A stretch of DNA of 64,000 nucleotides. It comes from Dactylellina haptotyla. Taxonomy: Eukaryota; Ascomycota; Orbiliomycetes; Orbiliales; Orbiliaceae. Positions 1 through 12,638 of this stretch are shown here, in pieces; the stretch's first letter is position 1; every line of letters starts with the position of its first letter. Location of the stretch: positions 2,852,001-2,916,000 of the forward strand of contig CM062383.1 in assembly GCA_031310005.1 (NCBI GenBank), written 5' to 3'. Position numbers and translations under genes: made by a program. Under the pieces are notes generated by a model. The model was not told the origin of the DNA. It saw only the letters and a list, made by a program, of their open reading frames with translations, and ran no database searches.

Positions 1-893
1 TGGAGAGCATCTTGAACCTCCTCTGGTACAGGCAGGGGTAGGTCGTTAAGCGGAAGTTTATCGGCTGAAGGGATGAGATCCCCTGATTTCAAGGCACTGG
101 AAACAGTAGCCAAAGCCTCAGTTAAGCTTTGTGGCGTGAAATTAGACAAGACGTCATCTTTGACTAGAAGATCTGACAGTGGCACTGGTGAGATGCTCGT
201 AAGACCGGCTGCTCCTTTGGAAAGGTTCGGAACTAAATCTCCGGATTTCAGAGCATTTGTCACTGTGGAGATTGCTCCGGATACAGCCTCAGGAGTGAGA
301 CTAGGAACTGGATCGGAAGATTTCGTTGTATCAGATATGAGGTTGTTGGCCGATAAAACATTAGTAACAGTAGAGAGGGCATTGGAGACAGACTCTGGCG
401 CAGGAGTCGGTAAAGCGCCTGCACCAAGAAGCTTAGTGATATTATCAATAGGGCTCCCAGTCTTTAGATTATTTGTCACTGCCGCCAATTTCTCCGGAAT
501 TGCAGTTGGATTGCTAAGCGAGGATATTATGGAAGTTGGGTTCAGTAGACCTCCTAGAAACCCTTTGTTCACAAGAGTTGTGGCATTGTCTCTTAACCCC
601 CCCGCGGCCGTTGAAGCAGGATTTGCAAGTTTTAATGTCTCAACAAGCTCTGGTATAGAGTTTCCAGATTTCAGGGCCGCTGTAAGTAACTCTAGTTGCT
701 GTGAAACAACTTGAAGTTGGATTGGTGAGCTAGGTAGTGCAGTCGCGCTTGCAGGCAATTTGACCGGATGCGCAAGAGCAGGAGGCAACAAGGCACTCAT
801 CGAGAAGTCTGGTGGCTGCGTGCTATCGCGGGAGGGAAAGGGCGGGAAATTATTGCGATTCGGGCTCTTGGTAAACTTCGGTATTCCAGGCAT
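1..893 (-). CDS. Repeat protein, N-terminal part (runs off left edge)
   Basis: The minus strand is open from an ATG at 893 to base 1 (297 codons), so the C-terminus lies outside the window. An in-frame TAG lies shortly upstream of that ATG, which supports the start. The first 45 residues are Pro/Ser-rich with no signal peptide. After that, about five degenerate copies of a unit with the core ALSTVTNALKSGDLIP recur every 40-60 residues, separated by Pro/Ser-rich linkers. Five imperfect but recognisable repeats, plus absence of stops over 890 bases, argue for a real gene. I do not recognise the family. The units look helical and amphipathic, but no function can be assigned. The plus-strand open frame over the same bases (73-714) is a shadow of this gene. 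Confidence 0.75.
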   Translation of the reverse strand, partial: MPGIPKFTKSPNRNNFPPFPSRDSTQPPDFSMSALLPPALAHPVKLPASATALPSSPIQLQVVSQQLELLTAALKSGNSIPELVETLKLANPASTAAGGLRDNATTLVNKGFLGGLLNPTSIISSLSNPTAIPEKLAAVTNNLKTGSPIDNITKLLGAGALPTPAPESVSNALSTVTNVLSANNLISDTTKSSDPVPSLTPEAVSGAISTVTNALKSGDLVPNLSKGAAGLTSISPVPLSDLLVKDDVLSNFTPQSLTEALATVSSALKSGDLIPSADKLPLNDLPLPVPEEVQDAL

Positions 894-1724
894 ATCTGGG
901 ACTCGGAGCTACTCGTCTACCCGTTATGGGTGCAGTAATTGGGGTATTCGAACTGCTAGATGTCGGCAATACGCAACGGCCGGCCTTGGAATAAGGATTT
1001 TATAATATAAAGAAGGGATTCTAAACAGTTCTGAACGAGTAGCAGGTGTATCCTTGAGTCTATAGATCTAGAGCATTTGTAGTGTAAGAGAAAGTTAGGG
1101 AGGCTCGAGAAATCTAGATTTGCATTTCGTACACCTCGGTGTCAGAGATGGAGACTTTGAAGAGATATATATTTATATATCAATGTATTCACATATAGAT
1201 CCATAGAATCCCTCAAAACAAAGTTTTCAGAAAATAATCTAAATATTGCTACTAAATTCGAGCACTCACATGCTGTATCGTCGTGGCGTTTGTGCATGGT
1301 GATCACTCGATTGATCTGCCCAAAATGCTGAAAAATATCAATCCGATGTACCGAACTAACAATTGACGTATATTATACAACTAAAATACCTATAATATGC
1401 CTTAAATCGGATTTTTGTAAACATAAAAGGAAATTACGTGTATCTCCTTTCTGTTCTACCTTTAGAGGAAGATGAATCCTTTATCAACACATTGAATTCG
1501 ACTTTCCAACAAGTGTCCACCAAAGGCTCTCATGCAGTGCTTACCTTCCTAATTCAGATAGGCCACAGAATTGACCTTAGAGTGACTCAGAGGTTGCATT
1601 TAAATATCAACAGAGGTTCTCTGCAGGTTACAAGTCCGCCTGAATTCTTTATTATGTTCTATTCCTCAGATTTACATTCGGAACATTCGAACATCACACA
1701 TAATATACGCCAATAGATTCAGTC
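894..1724. other. Intergenic, no gene seen
   Basis: This is the shared upstream region of the divergent repeat-protein and methyltransferase genes. It is AT-rich around 1140-1440. A 92-codon frame at 1438-1716 has no recognisable sequence. No RNA gene or repeat was seen. Confidence 0.6.
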
Positions 1725-2612
1725 ATGGGATCTAACTCGGTGCCTCTCAGCGTGGCTTCACAGATCGCTGCCTATTCCCCCCTCGCTGGAGCTAATAGCC
1801 TAAAAATCGAAACAGTTCAAGTAAAACATCGATTAAATCTTATAAATGAGTGGAAGATAAGCTCGAATAATCGAATTCTCGAGCTTGGCTGCGGACAGGG
1901 TACTTGCACTGCTCCTCTAGCTTACGCTGTTGGTTCAACGGGGCACATAGATGCCGTCGACCCTGGACCGCCAGATTATGGTTCTCCTATCACACTTGCA
2001 CAAGCTCAGGAATTCATGAGCGCCACAGAAATTGGGTCGAGAATCAGTTGGCATAGGGCAACACCTATTGAGTTTCTGCTAGACAAACCTGAAACAACAT
2101 GGGATACTGCAGTATTGGCTCATTGCATTTGGTATTTCGAGAGTGAGGATACCCTTAGAGAATTACTCGAAGTCCTTAAGGGAAGAGTTCGGAAAATTTG
2201 CATAGCGGAATATGCACTCAAAGCATCAAACCCGCTGGCTATTCCACATCTATTAGCGACAATTGCAAGAGGCAGCTTAGAATGCTGCAAGACGAATAGC
2301 ACAGAAAACATACGAACACTAATAAGTCCATCCGAAATAAAAGATATCGCGAGAAGCACAGGCTGGGATATAGAAGATGAAACCGTCCTTGTTCCTGAAG
2401 ACCTATTTGATGGGAATTGGGAAACAGGAACCGTCGTTTCACAAGAATTCTCCGACGAAATAAATCGAATAGAAAACCGAAGGTTACAAACAGTATTGAA
2501 ATCCTCCCAGGAGGCCACTAAGTTAGCAACTGAGGGTATCGGAGGGGTCAAGAATGTTGCGACAATGGACGTCTGGTGTGCGAGTCTGACTCTAAACACA
2601 GGAAGTACATAG
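1725..2612 (+). CDS. Class I SAM-dependent methyltransferase
   Basis: A single-exon gene of 295 residues. Residues 53-59 read ELGCGQG, the glycine-rich motif I that binds S-adenosylmethionine, and an acidic residue closes the next strand in AVDPG (about 79-83), as in class I Rossmann-fold methyltransferases. A strand reading WDTAVLAHCIWYF (about 126-138) matches the usual motif at the end of the fold. There is no signal peptide or membrane segment, so it is probably cytosolic. The substrate cannot be read from sequence; fungal relatives are often annotated as UbiE/COQ5-type or secondary-metabolite methyltransferases, but no cluster partners lie nearby. The start is the first ATG of the frame and gives a family-typical length. 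Confidence 0.85.
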   Translation: MGSNSVPLSVASQIAAYSPLAGANSLKIETVQVKHRLNLINEWKISSNNRILELGCGQGTCTAPLAYAVGSTGHIDAVDPGPPDYGSPITLAQAQEFMSATEIGSRISWHRATPIEFLLDKPETTWDTAVLAHCIWYFESEDTLRELLEVLKGRVRKICIAEYALKASNPLAIPHLLATIARGSLECCKTNSTENIRTLISPSEIKDIARSTGWDIEDETVLVPEDLFDGNWETGTVVSQEFSDEINRIENRRLQTVLKSSQEATKLATEGIGGVKNVATMDVWCASLTLNTGST

Positions 2613-3319
2613 TTGGGGAAACTCGTCAAAATTTCAAAGGGTCTATCAATATGATTAGGTTGTTAAATTAACTTCTGGCAATACCAATAGTGATGTAGCC
2701 TCGCTGTTCCTGTGGCCACTTTCATTTTCAGACATTTTAGGGACGAGTATTCAAATGTATCATGCAGTTGAGAGGTTGTGAATAACCATACTAAAGTGTT
2801 GGCAACACACCAAATACCACAACTCGGCCTGAGTGCGGCAGCTGATTCTTCAGCCGCGCACCGCCATCATAGATTCGTGGACTGTTAGGCAGACGCATAC
2901 CTACAGGAACTCTCACCAGAAACGAGACCCCAAAACAAGTTCTATCGTTCTGAGCTGAAGAGTGATGCTATCCCTTTTTTCTGTACAACCCCGCAAGATG
3001 CTCTTGTACAGGTTCTCCTCAAATTTACAAATTCCAAACTCGAAGCGGGTACCTGCAAAAGTCAATTTCCGGATTGGTACAACAAAAGTCTAGATCTCCC
3101 AAGTCAGCTTGATCTTAGCCTAATTCGTAGAACGCCTTGCTCGCGTATCTACGATCTAGGCTCGCGAGAATATGCACAGCCGGTAATCCAAAGTCAGTAT
3201 TTCGCCGCATACAAAATCAGCCAAGCCCCCACCAAGGTCTCTATCTATTGTATGTTTGAATTTTTTCGCATTCACTATTCGCTTTACCTTCCATTTTTCT
3301 CGTTAGTATTTACTTTAAA
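2613..3319. other. Intergenic, no gene seen
   Basis: This holds the 3' end of the methyltransferase and the upstream region of the GH16 gene. No open frame with recognisable sequence was seen. A T/C-rich stretch at about 3255-3315 directly precedes the GH16 start, as in many fungal promoters. Confidence 0.6.
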
Positions 3320-4388
3320 ATGCAGCCAGAGGTTCGGTTATTTCTATATTTTACACTCCTAATAGTAACAGCGCAAGCGAGTCTTTTCAAACTGACGCCG
3401 AAATCTCGTCGCTCCTACCAACATTTGTATAAGCGCGTTCCAACACCGGCAAATGCGGCCTCAGTTTCGTCAATTTGTTCGTGTGGTTACTACATTCCAG
3501 AGACCAAACAAACTTTTACCCATTACGTTACCCTCAAGCCGGATGCCCTCAGCGCGAGTAGTTTACCCGATTCCTTGTCGAAACAAGGTTGGGAAATCAG
3601 CAATTACGAACTTACCTCCAAACCCAAGAATATTACATACACACCGTTAAATATAAGCTTCAACCCATCCTCTAGGGCTCTTGAACTTATCGTTTCTGGT
3701 GGATCAACGAAACGGACATCGATACCTAGTGCCGAAATAAGCACAAAAATTGATAGCATTCGTTACGGATCTTTTCGATTCAAGGTAAAGGCAAGCCCAG
3801 TCGCTGGTGCTTGCTCGGGAATGTTCTTCTATAAGGATGACAATCATGAGATAGACATCGAAATCTTGACTAGCCATATCCACAACGGAGGCAGCCAAGC
3901 CGATGGAATTCCGCTGCCAGGTTTACAGCTCACAGTCCAGCCGTTAACTCAAAGCCAAACATTGAGTAATTATAAAGTGCTACCGTTCGATGGATCCTAT
4001 GACCCCACAAAAGGCTACCATGAATACCGATTTGACTGGCTACAGTCTGGTGTCAGGTACTTCATTGATGGAAACACTACCTCTCCATACACCAAGTTTA
4101 TCCCCAATGTACCAGGCAGCATATTGATCAACAATTGGAGCAACGGAGACCGTTGTAAGTAAAGCTTCACGTAACAATTTCTCCATTGTTCATCATTCTG
4201 ATTAACTCGCTCAAACCCATATAGACTGGCCAGCAGGGCCTCCCACTCAGAACAGTATTCTCTCAATACGAGAAGTCGATCTCTATTTTAATGTCACTGA
4301 CTCTAGTTTAATAAAGGCTTGGGAAGCTGGCTGTAAATCAGCTGGCTACGTGCGGACTTGTAGTGTGGCCCCATCAAAAGGAGGATAA
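3320..4388 (+). CDS. Secreted glycoside hydrolase family 16 protein
   Basis: Two exons, 3320-4154 and 4225-4388, give 332 residues. The 70-base intron starts GTAAGT and ends ATAG, and joining it turns SNGD into the family-typical run WPAGPPTQNSILSI. A signal peptide occupies about residues 1-20. The catalytic motif HEIDIEIL lies at 176-183; Glu177 is the expected nucleophile and Glu181 the acid/base, with Asp179 between them, the standard ExDxE arrangement of GH16 beta-glucanases and transglycosylases. The C-terminus has paired cysteines and no GPI-anchor tail or membrane helix, so it is likely secreted free. GH16 enzymes act on beta-1,3/1,4-glucans or cell-wall glucan/chitin; the exact substrate is not readable. 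Confidence 0.9.
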
Positions 4389-6675
4389 ATCTAGACACGC
4401 TAGGACTTTGAAAGCGAACATGGGGCATCTCGGTACCACCCTGATGCTGATACTAGAAATGAGTACAGCTATAATAGCTCTCGATTCAAGAACGTTTATC
4501 ATTGTGATAATATTGGTATCATTTTAGCCCTTGGTGATGGAGCTTACACCTTTTTATTTGTTAATAATTTGCATATTTGTTAGGAGTCAGGAGTTTTTGT
4601 ATGGAAAAATTGAGAATTATCGTGTTGAAGCCGGTCAGTTACAGGATCTATTGACCGAGCCACTTATTTGTGAATATAAGTTGCATAAAATACCGCCGAC
4701 TCGTTTTGATAATAGACATGTAATCCTTGTATTCGCATTTGCCAAAGATTTGTAGGCATATTGGTATATCAATTCGTATCGATCGATAATTTGTAGATTG
4801 TTATGGGGTTCTACGACCAAAAGGAAAGTTGTCTTTCCTACCGTTCTAAATATCCATACAAATGTGTAAATCTTCGGGTAACTTGCCATGTATCAATACC
4901 GGGGGATCTCGTAATAGCTTGCATTTGGTATCAGCTAGCATGCAACCTTGGAAGTCCTAAATCCGTACTTATCAGTTCAATATGCGGCTCATCGTAGCCA
5001 TCGAAAGGCATTTGTGTTACCAGGCTCCAAATTGTCTCGTAAACCAGACACGCGCACGAAGGGCTCCAGCTCCAAAAATCCCAAGTGTCATCAATCGGCC
5101 AAGAAATTGGTATGGCTTGTTAGCCACCCACCTCTTTGGGACAGCTGGACTCAGGAGCAGAACCGACCTTTGGAATAGCATATGGCACAGAACATTCGAA
5201 TCAAGCGATCGTAGTAACTAGCTCGGAAAATCAGATGAAACTCCATTGCTCCTTTCGGCATATAGGTCCTCCAGGCGCCAATAATCACTTTCGATAGATA
5301 AGAAGTCTTCCAATAGCTTGGCTGTATTTTCCATTGGGTGTGGCCGCCAGTGAGGTTACAAATATTTTGCAAATCGACATCCCGAGGTAACCTCTTGGGA
5401 CGCTGGGCTTGAACTTTGAAGGCGACCGAGTGGCGAAGAATATCTAGAAATACTAATCGTAGTCAAGATTACGGCGCGAAACCCACTGATTTTCATATTC
5501 CGCGTCCTGGCGTTGATTGGCGCCAAGTTGATATGAGAGGCTATCAGCGGTTCTTGCGATAAGAGACATCCGTCGGTTGTCACCTGGTTGAAGATAGCTG
5601 GTACCACCAGGGCTTTTGGCGCAACACAAGGGAGGCTTGCCTGTTTGAGCAGGTCTCAAAGAGAAGGCTCCAACCTGCCAAGTTTGAACCAAGAGGGAGC
5701 GGTCAACATGCATTCAGAGAAATCTTCACGCGACACACACAGACAGGAGAACTTCAACAGAACCATCCCTTCCCTTGAGATCGCCGGCAATGGTCAGCTT
5801 TCGTTCGGCTAAGTACCAAATTAAGCATCCGCTGCCGGGATTGCCCCAAGTTATATAGTCCGGACTTTAGCTACCCATCTTGGCAACTTTCATCCGACTC
5901 GTTTGCCGGCCTTATTAGACACAGATTGGATTGCAACATCATTACCGCATATACCCTAGAAGCCTTCGAGACAGCGGCCCAAAACTGATAGTGCATATGA
6001 ACAAGGACATCGCACAACCCTGAACATCCCCATGCATCTAGAAACTTAGAAAACCCTCTTAAATTTATCTGAGCCAATAGCATGCATTGGAGTTTTGATT
6101 TCGTCCCCCAAAGTATACAATCATGTTCACCTCTGAATAGCTACCTCATGTTTGTTGGCCACAGACCAACACACCTACCACTTTCGGCAACCTACCAAGC
6201 GCGAACTTGTTGAACAGGAATGTGCGGATCCTCGCTCCCTCACTTGGCAGGTTCTATTCCTCAATGAAGTCGACTGCCCAGTAAACGATTGGCACCGCCA
6301 ATTATTGACAGCCTAGGCTTAAGGAAAGCGGGGGTCGAGACTTTTTTCTTGTTGGTTTTTCTATGCGGTGTTTTTGCGATGTGCTAGACCAGTGGAGTTG
6401 TCGCAGGTGAATCAGGTATTGCACCATATATTGGAATTGCGACTGTGGAAATCTCGTTATATAATGTCCGCCAACGAAGCTTCACTATCTATCGTTTCTC
6501 TTGATACCCTCGCCGATTCTCATTCTTTTCGTTTTGGAGACTTAAGCGTCTCATATTAGGTTCTTACCGGCTAAACATTGGTTGGCCGCCGTCTTAAAGA
6601 CTCGAATCTATGCTCCCAGCATTCTTGTAGACAGGCAGTTAGGTGAATCCAGAGCTCTTTGTCTAAAACTAAAAA
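4389..6675. other. Gene-free stretch of 2.3 kb
   Basis: Only short open frames (up to 86 codons) without recognisable domains occur, on both strands. The last 300 bases are pyrimidine-rich and form the leader of the transporter that follows. I see no transposon ends, tRNA or tandem repeat. Confidence 0.55.
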
Positions 6676-8823
6676 ATGGCCGAGTTAAAATCTCCAAAGG
6701 CCGAAGGTGGCGATCTCATCATCTCCCAACAAGAGTCTCCTACTGTTCCAGTCTACTACGATGATACGGAGTTTGTGAACGACGATGGGACTCCAACCGA
6801 GGAGGACCTGGCAACTCTGAGAAGAGTAGCTGGCAAGGTCCCATGGACTGCCTATACCATTGCATTTGTGGAACTGTGCGAGCGATTCTCCTACTATGGT
6901 GTTACTCAAGTTTGTAAGTTAGCGCTCATTCGACAGATCATCTCTTTGTCAACATGATCCGACTAATATTTGCTTTTAAGTCACCAACTTCGTGCAGCAG
7001 CCACTGCCTCCAAATTCCATCACGGGTGCTGGGCGTATCGTCGAGCAATCTGGTGCTTTGGGTCGAGGACAACGAGCTGCCGCTAGTATCACTCAGTTCA
7101 ATCAGTTTTGGGCGTATCTCATGCCTCTTTTTGGCGCCTACGTCGCCGACAGATACTGGTAGGTCGCTTGCTACGACTAGTAATATAATGGAAAAGACTT
7201 TAACTAAACCGCTGGATAGGGGTCGATATAAGACTATTATGGTTTCTATCGCTTTTGCTATGGTTGGCCACATTTTGCTCGTTGTCTGTGCTATCCCATC
7301 AGTCATTGCAAAACCAGAAGCTTCTCTCGGTGTCATGGTTCTCGGAATTGTTATCATGGGTGGAGGTACTGGAGGTTTTAAATCCAATATCTCTCCACTC
7401 ATTGCAGAGCAATATACACAAGATAAGAAACAAGTTGTCACGCTACCCACTGGAGAGAGGGTTATCGTCGACCCAATTTTGACTATCTCGAGTTGTCACG
7501 CTACCCACTGGAGAGAGGGTTATCGTCGACCCAATTTTGACTATCTCGAGAATCTACATGTACTTCTATCTCATGATCAACATTGGTGCGTTGATGGGTC
7601 AAATCGGAATGGTTTACGCAGAACACTATGTCGGCTTTTACTTATCTTATGTAAGGCACCTCAACTATTTGCGGCATTCTCCTACGAAGTTCTTAACTAA
7701 CCAACCTTAATCATTTTTAGCTGCTCCCAACTGTCTTGTTTACCTTCTGCCCAGTTGTCATGGCGGTTTGCAAGAAGAACTATATCAGAACTCCAGCTAC
7801 ATACTCAGTTCTCTCTCGCTCTATGAGGCTCATGGCTTTCGCATCGAGAGGCAAATGGAGCGCCAACCCGGTTCGTACCTATAAAAATTTGACCGACGGA
7901 ACATTCTGGGAGCGGGCCAAGCCCTCAAATGTCCCAGCGAGCGAGCGACCAGCATGGATGACGTTCGACGACCAATGGGTCGACGAAGTTTCTCGTGGAA
8001 TTTCCGCTTGCAAGGTCTTCTTGTGGTATCCACTTTACTGGGTTACTTATAACCAGGTAAGAATTTGATCCCTTTGGTTACAGAAATATATCGGAATGAG
8101 AAACTAACCTTCGATCAGATCAACGGTAATCTTACCTCCCAAGCTGCGGTCATGGATACCAAAGGTCTTCCCAACGACATTCTCTCCAACTTGAACCCTT
8201 TCTCGCTCATTGTCCTCATTCCTGTGTTTGATCTCGTTATCTATCCTGGTCTCCGCAAAATGGGTATCAACTTCACACCAATCAAGAAGATCACCTGCGG
8301 TTTCGTCTTTGGTGTATTGGCTATGATCTGGGCTGCCGTCCTTCAATACTATATCTACCAGAAATCGCCATGTGGTTACGACGCCGCCAATCCAAAGTGT
8401 GAGCATGCACCAATCAACGTCTGGGCCCAAACTGGTTCCTTTGTATTGATCGCCATTTCTGAGATTTTCGCCTCTATCACCGGCTTGGAATATGCTTTCA
8501 CAAAGGCGCCAACGAACATGAAGTCTCTTGTGACATCTGTATTCCTTCTCATGAGTGCTTTCAGTACTGCATTGGGCTTCGCTTTCGTCAGTCTCAGCAA
8601 TGACCCTCTCCTTGTCTGGAACTATATTGTCGCAGCTATCCTTGCTACTCTCGGTGCTATTTTCTTCTGGCTGCAATTCCGAAGCTTGGACAAGGACGAA
8701 GACAGACTCAACAACTTGGCAAAGACAACATATGTTGGCAATGTCAATGCCAGTCCAGCAACCACCGACGAACTTGAGGCTGCAAATGCTAGAAGGACGA
8801 GCTTGGTTGTTGAGAAATCATAA
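6676..8823 (+). CDS. POT/PTR-family proton-coupled peptide transporter, frame broken by a duplication
   Basis: Five exons read as 6676-6913, 6981-7158, 7220-7650, 7721-8056 and 8119-8823. The product is a PTR2-type di/tripeptide-proton symporter of the plasma membrane. Landmarks are ELCERFSYYG (66-75) in helix 1, the QFWAYLMPLFGAYVADRYWG stretch, and the family motif FYLMINIGALMGQI. Exon 3 carries a perfect 58-bp tandem duplication (7433-7550). Because 58 is not a multiple of three, the summed exons leave one extra base, and the reading shifts out of frame after VDPILTIS. With one copy the gene would encode 609 residues, the normal family length. All other exons and splice sites are intact, so this is a recent null allele, an assembly error, or a case where splicing removes about one unit. 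Confidence 0.85.
7433..7550. repeat. Perfect 58-bp tandem duplication inside transporter exon
   Basis: The segment starting AGTTGTCACGCTACCC at 7433 repeats identically from 7491, with a further two matching bases at 7549-7550. The copies show no mismatch, which points to a very recent event or an assembly artefact. Confidence 0.97.
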
Positions 8824-11800
8824 GCTAAAGACAAATCATCTGAATTTTTTTTTTGCATATTCAGAGTCTTATTGCATCATGTAGCTATTTTTAAATGTAC
8901 ATAACTTTACCAATTTAAATATACCCACGATTCTATGAACTTACACGTTTCCGATAATATCGTTCACAATATGGTCTGATAACTGTTTCTGTCCGGTAGT
9001 CGCGATAAGATTAGGGGTTAGAATGACATCATGAGTGGTGTGTTGAATGTTGTATTTCGCTTCCCGCGCATCCCTGCAAATTTGAAATTGCTTATCCGAA
9101 AACGGCAATTTAACTGGCCAAGCGCTCCGGGAAACAAAGTTGGAAATCATATGTCGAGAGCATGCACATACACACGCCCATGACGGTGCAAAGGAGAACC
9201 CGCCTACATGAAAACTCGCATATGCAACCGTGGCTCGTCTCGTCGGCAATGCCAACCCAGGGACCGGACATCCAAAATCCGTTTATTGTTTGGAGATTCT
9301 CGATAATCGAGCGAGATTCAAACGAGGGACCGTCGCTCGTTAACCTTGACACAGTGCTGGTTCCAGAGACAAAACAAACATTAATTTCTCTGAAATCTTG
9401 CGCCCCGTACGCCTGCGACAGTATAACAACAGCTTTTTCGAAATTTCCCGTCTGCACCATTTGAGCATCAAAATGGGCCGCCGATGCTCGTGATATTCAT
9501 GAAAAATACCTCTGAACCGGTTTTAATCTCTAACACGCCAACCGACGATTCAACCGTCCCGCTCGAATCCTTTCTTTTTGTGACGGCCAGCCAACCAAGA
9601 TCGAACGCAAACGAAAATTTTTAAATGACAGAGCTCGTCTCACGATGACGCACCTTTTCGAAGATAGCAATTTCGACGAGATAATAAATGTTTTCACTAT
9701 CACGAACCGCTCCTAAGCTTGGCCGCAGATACACAAGCGTGAAAATATAATGTTTTTCACCAACACCAGCCCTAAACCGTTATAATGCCAAGTTCATAAA
9801 AGTGAGACATATCTGAGTCAAATCTCGTGAAGTTGTAGACGGAAGCCCGCATTACGCATGATCACTGGGTCTACCCCTCATATCTGTCACAGTGGCGTTA
9901 TTTTTGGGCGTTGGGGGAATCAAAACAACCAACCGGGCTGCATGGAAGGTTCTGCTTCCGAAGGATAGGGTTGAGGAGGGGACGGTTATAGCATGGTCAC
10001 GCCAGAATTAGGATAAAGCACGGTGCCGTGCCTGTGATCCCGTTTGCATTAATACTTGGAAAACAAGTTCCTTAGCTAGTGGACAACCTGACCCGACTGA
10101 AGCCTTCATGAGATATATTTGGTCGACGAGGCTCGCTTGCAAGCTCCACCGGTGTTGTCGTTTGTGGTGTTGATTCTGGCTCCACATTTCAGCATCTGGG
10201 ACAATGTCTCAGATGACTGGCTCCACAATTGGGCAGGGTTTAGAGAAATCGAGTCGTGACTCTGGACTGAGTACAGACTATATCTTGCTTGGCTATACAT
10301 TTTGGGCTGTGAAGTGGGCATCGAGGCAGAGAATGTCAATGAAAATTCGGAGAGCGATTTTATGAAAGGCTAACGTTGGCGCTTTTGATATGGGCTTGGA
10401 AAGTTTCGAGATTCAATTTCGAGTCTCCTTCTTGTTTTTATGTTGTGCAGGTCTGGACCGCCAAGCAGCTTGGTTCAAACAGAAGCAAAGTCAGACTGGG
10501 AGGATACTGGCGGAGTTACAATTGGGTAAAAGCCTTCGGGTTTAGGGTGGGATCAGAATTGACGTGGGCAGATCACAGCTCAGATAGGTGAATACAGGTA
10601 GGACGACCTCCATCCGATTAGAAGGTTCGCAATAATGATAATATATTAATCTTACAATCACTAATCTGCTGGCGGAAACGCCCGATGCCCACCAAATGGT
10701 AAATCACAACGCAATGGACAGGATATGGTCAATTCGCAATTAAGGATTCCTGGGCGATAGCAAATTCGATTGCGCACTTGCAGGCTTTCCAAAACGTGGA
10801 TATGGCGACAAATCTCTTGACAGAGTTTGATTCCACGGCTCTCAAGGCAGCCGTTGATGGTCACCTTAGGAGTTTCACAACCAATCGGTCTTGCTTCTGG
10901 AAATTTACACTCTTACGCCACGTTTTTTGAGGTTGTTGTTGCGCTTCCGCTAAACTTCTATTAGTTAGCGTCTGGCCAAAAATGCCAGGCACCACACACA
11001 CTCGGCTGCCGCTGCCGCTTCGGGCGCCAGCTCCATGCTTCAACCACGCTCACCGAGCTTCGTGGGACCCATACCGGCCCCTTCAAATGAAGTACGTATA
11101 TTTTGGTTGCCACCTGCAGCCGACACGGATGGGTAGATGTAGACATACTTGAGCTTAAGCCCACTGCCCGGAAATATATGGGTAGCTGCAGAGAACAATC
11201 CGTGTATCCGTAATTTGTTTTCTTCTTGAATAATAAAATAAAAGAAAATCGTGGACAAATGTACAAGCTGGCCGCAAATAGAAGGTGCCAACGTCAGTTT
11301 GGTGGTGTTCCTGCAGGAGCTTCTCTCAATCCCGCCCATCTGATACTGCTTTCAGACGAACAACTTCGGGCTCTACATCTCTGTGCTGATAACCCTTTTT
11401 TCCCTCTCCTTCCGCTAATCTTTGCCGTGCAAGCACTTCGGTTCCGAGTATCGCAGTCGCCGAAGGAGCCTCGCAAACTTTTTACCAGGCAGATGAGATC
11501 GGTACCTTAGATAGATCGTCATAAGCGGTATCGAATTTTCAAATCACCATATAACTCGATTCGAATCTCTCCGACTTAAGGGATAAGTTTCGAGATACGA
11601 TAATGTACACTGTTCAAAACTGCACAGCAAAAACCTTCGGCTGAAAATACCGGTATAATCCTCATATCAAGTTTGCAGGTAGCCAGCCATCCTGTCCATA
11701 GTTTTCGAAGATCCACTTTTGTTTCGTCGCAAGATCGGAAAGGTATCTTTGGCAGTGCGTGGTTTGAAGTTGTCACACCCTCCCACAACACCTTTCCCTT

Positions 11801-12638
11801 TCTTCACATGTGCAGCCGATAATGGGTGGCCGCCTGAGGGCTAAGGTTAAATTTCAAAGGAAAATAGGACTTTGCCGCAATGCATTGTGCAGGTTGAGCG
11901 GTGAAAACAGTCCTGCCGAGCTGCACATAATTCCGGGCTGCTCCTAACAATACGCCTGCGAAAAAGCAAGTGACCCACCGGCCATTTTGTGTATCACAAT
12001 TTCATATTTTGCTAGTCCTGGATGTCGTTCGCTATCGTAAGCGGCAAATCTCCACACCCCCAGGCTACTGGGTCTTTTTTTTAACGCATATCGCAAGAAA
12101 CAGCGTAACCTTGTTAAATGACCTTGTCAGTGAAATGGGCCTAGGACAATCCCAAGCCACCAAAACGTGGGACGCTTCGTCGATGAAGAATAGAATGTTT
12201 CCACGAAGGCAAAACGGGGTTTCTGCTCTCTAAACTGAGCCCCACACACACCCAACCCCTTCCTGTACCAGCTCATTTTCGATCCCGGGTCCCGGGCTCT
12301 TCTGGTATATAGGTCGAAAGGAGAGCACACACCTCACGCAATAACCATATAACTGCATACCCAACCCGTCCTGCCCTCGTGGTTTGTGGACCTGGGGACC
12401 CATATCAACCTTAAAAAGGCACCTGAGTTTACCTCCTTCCCTAATGGGTTCCTCACCACCGGCACTCAGTCGTCCGTAGACTCCTAAGCTATTCTGTTGT
12501 TGGCGGCCTTTCTTACTGTCCTCTTTTGAGGCTCCACGGTTTTTTCTAACAAAAAAAGCGTCAACAATCACTTTGTTCCCCAGCAAATAAAGTCTCTAGG
12601 TATTCGCTCATTGACTGAGCAACCGACGACCAGCCAAG
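8824..12638. other. Gene-free stretch of 3.8 kb
   Basis: Open frames are at most 118 codons and none shows a recognisable motif or a splice-linked partner. The segment at 9110-9464 is open on both strands but resembles nothing I know. Part of 12200-12638 is the upstream region of the PTH11-like gene. No repeat or RNA gene was seen. Confidence 0.5.
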
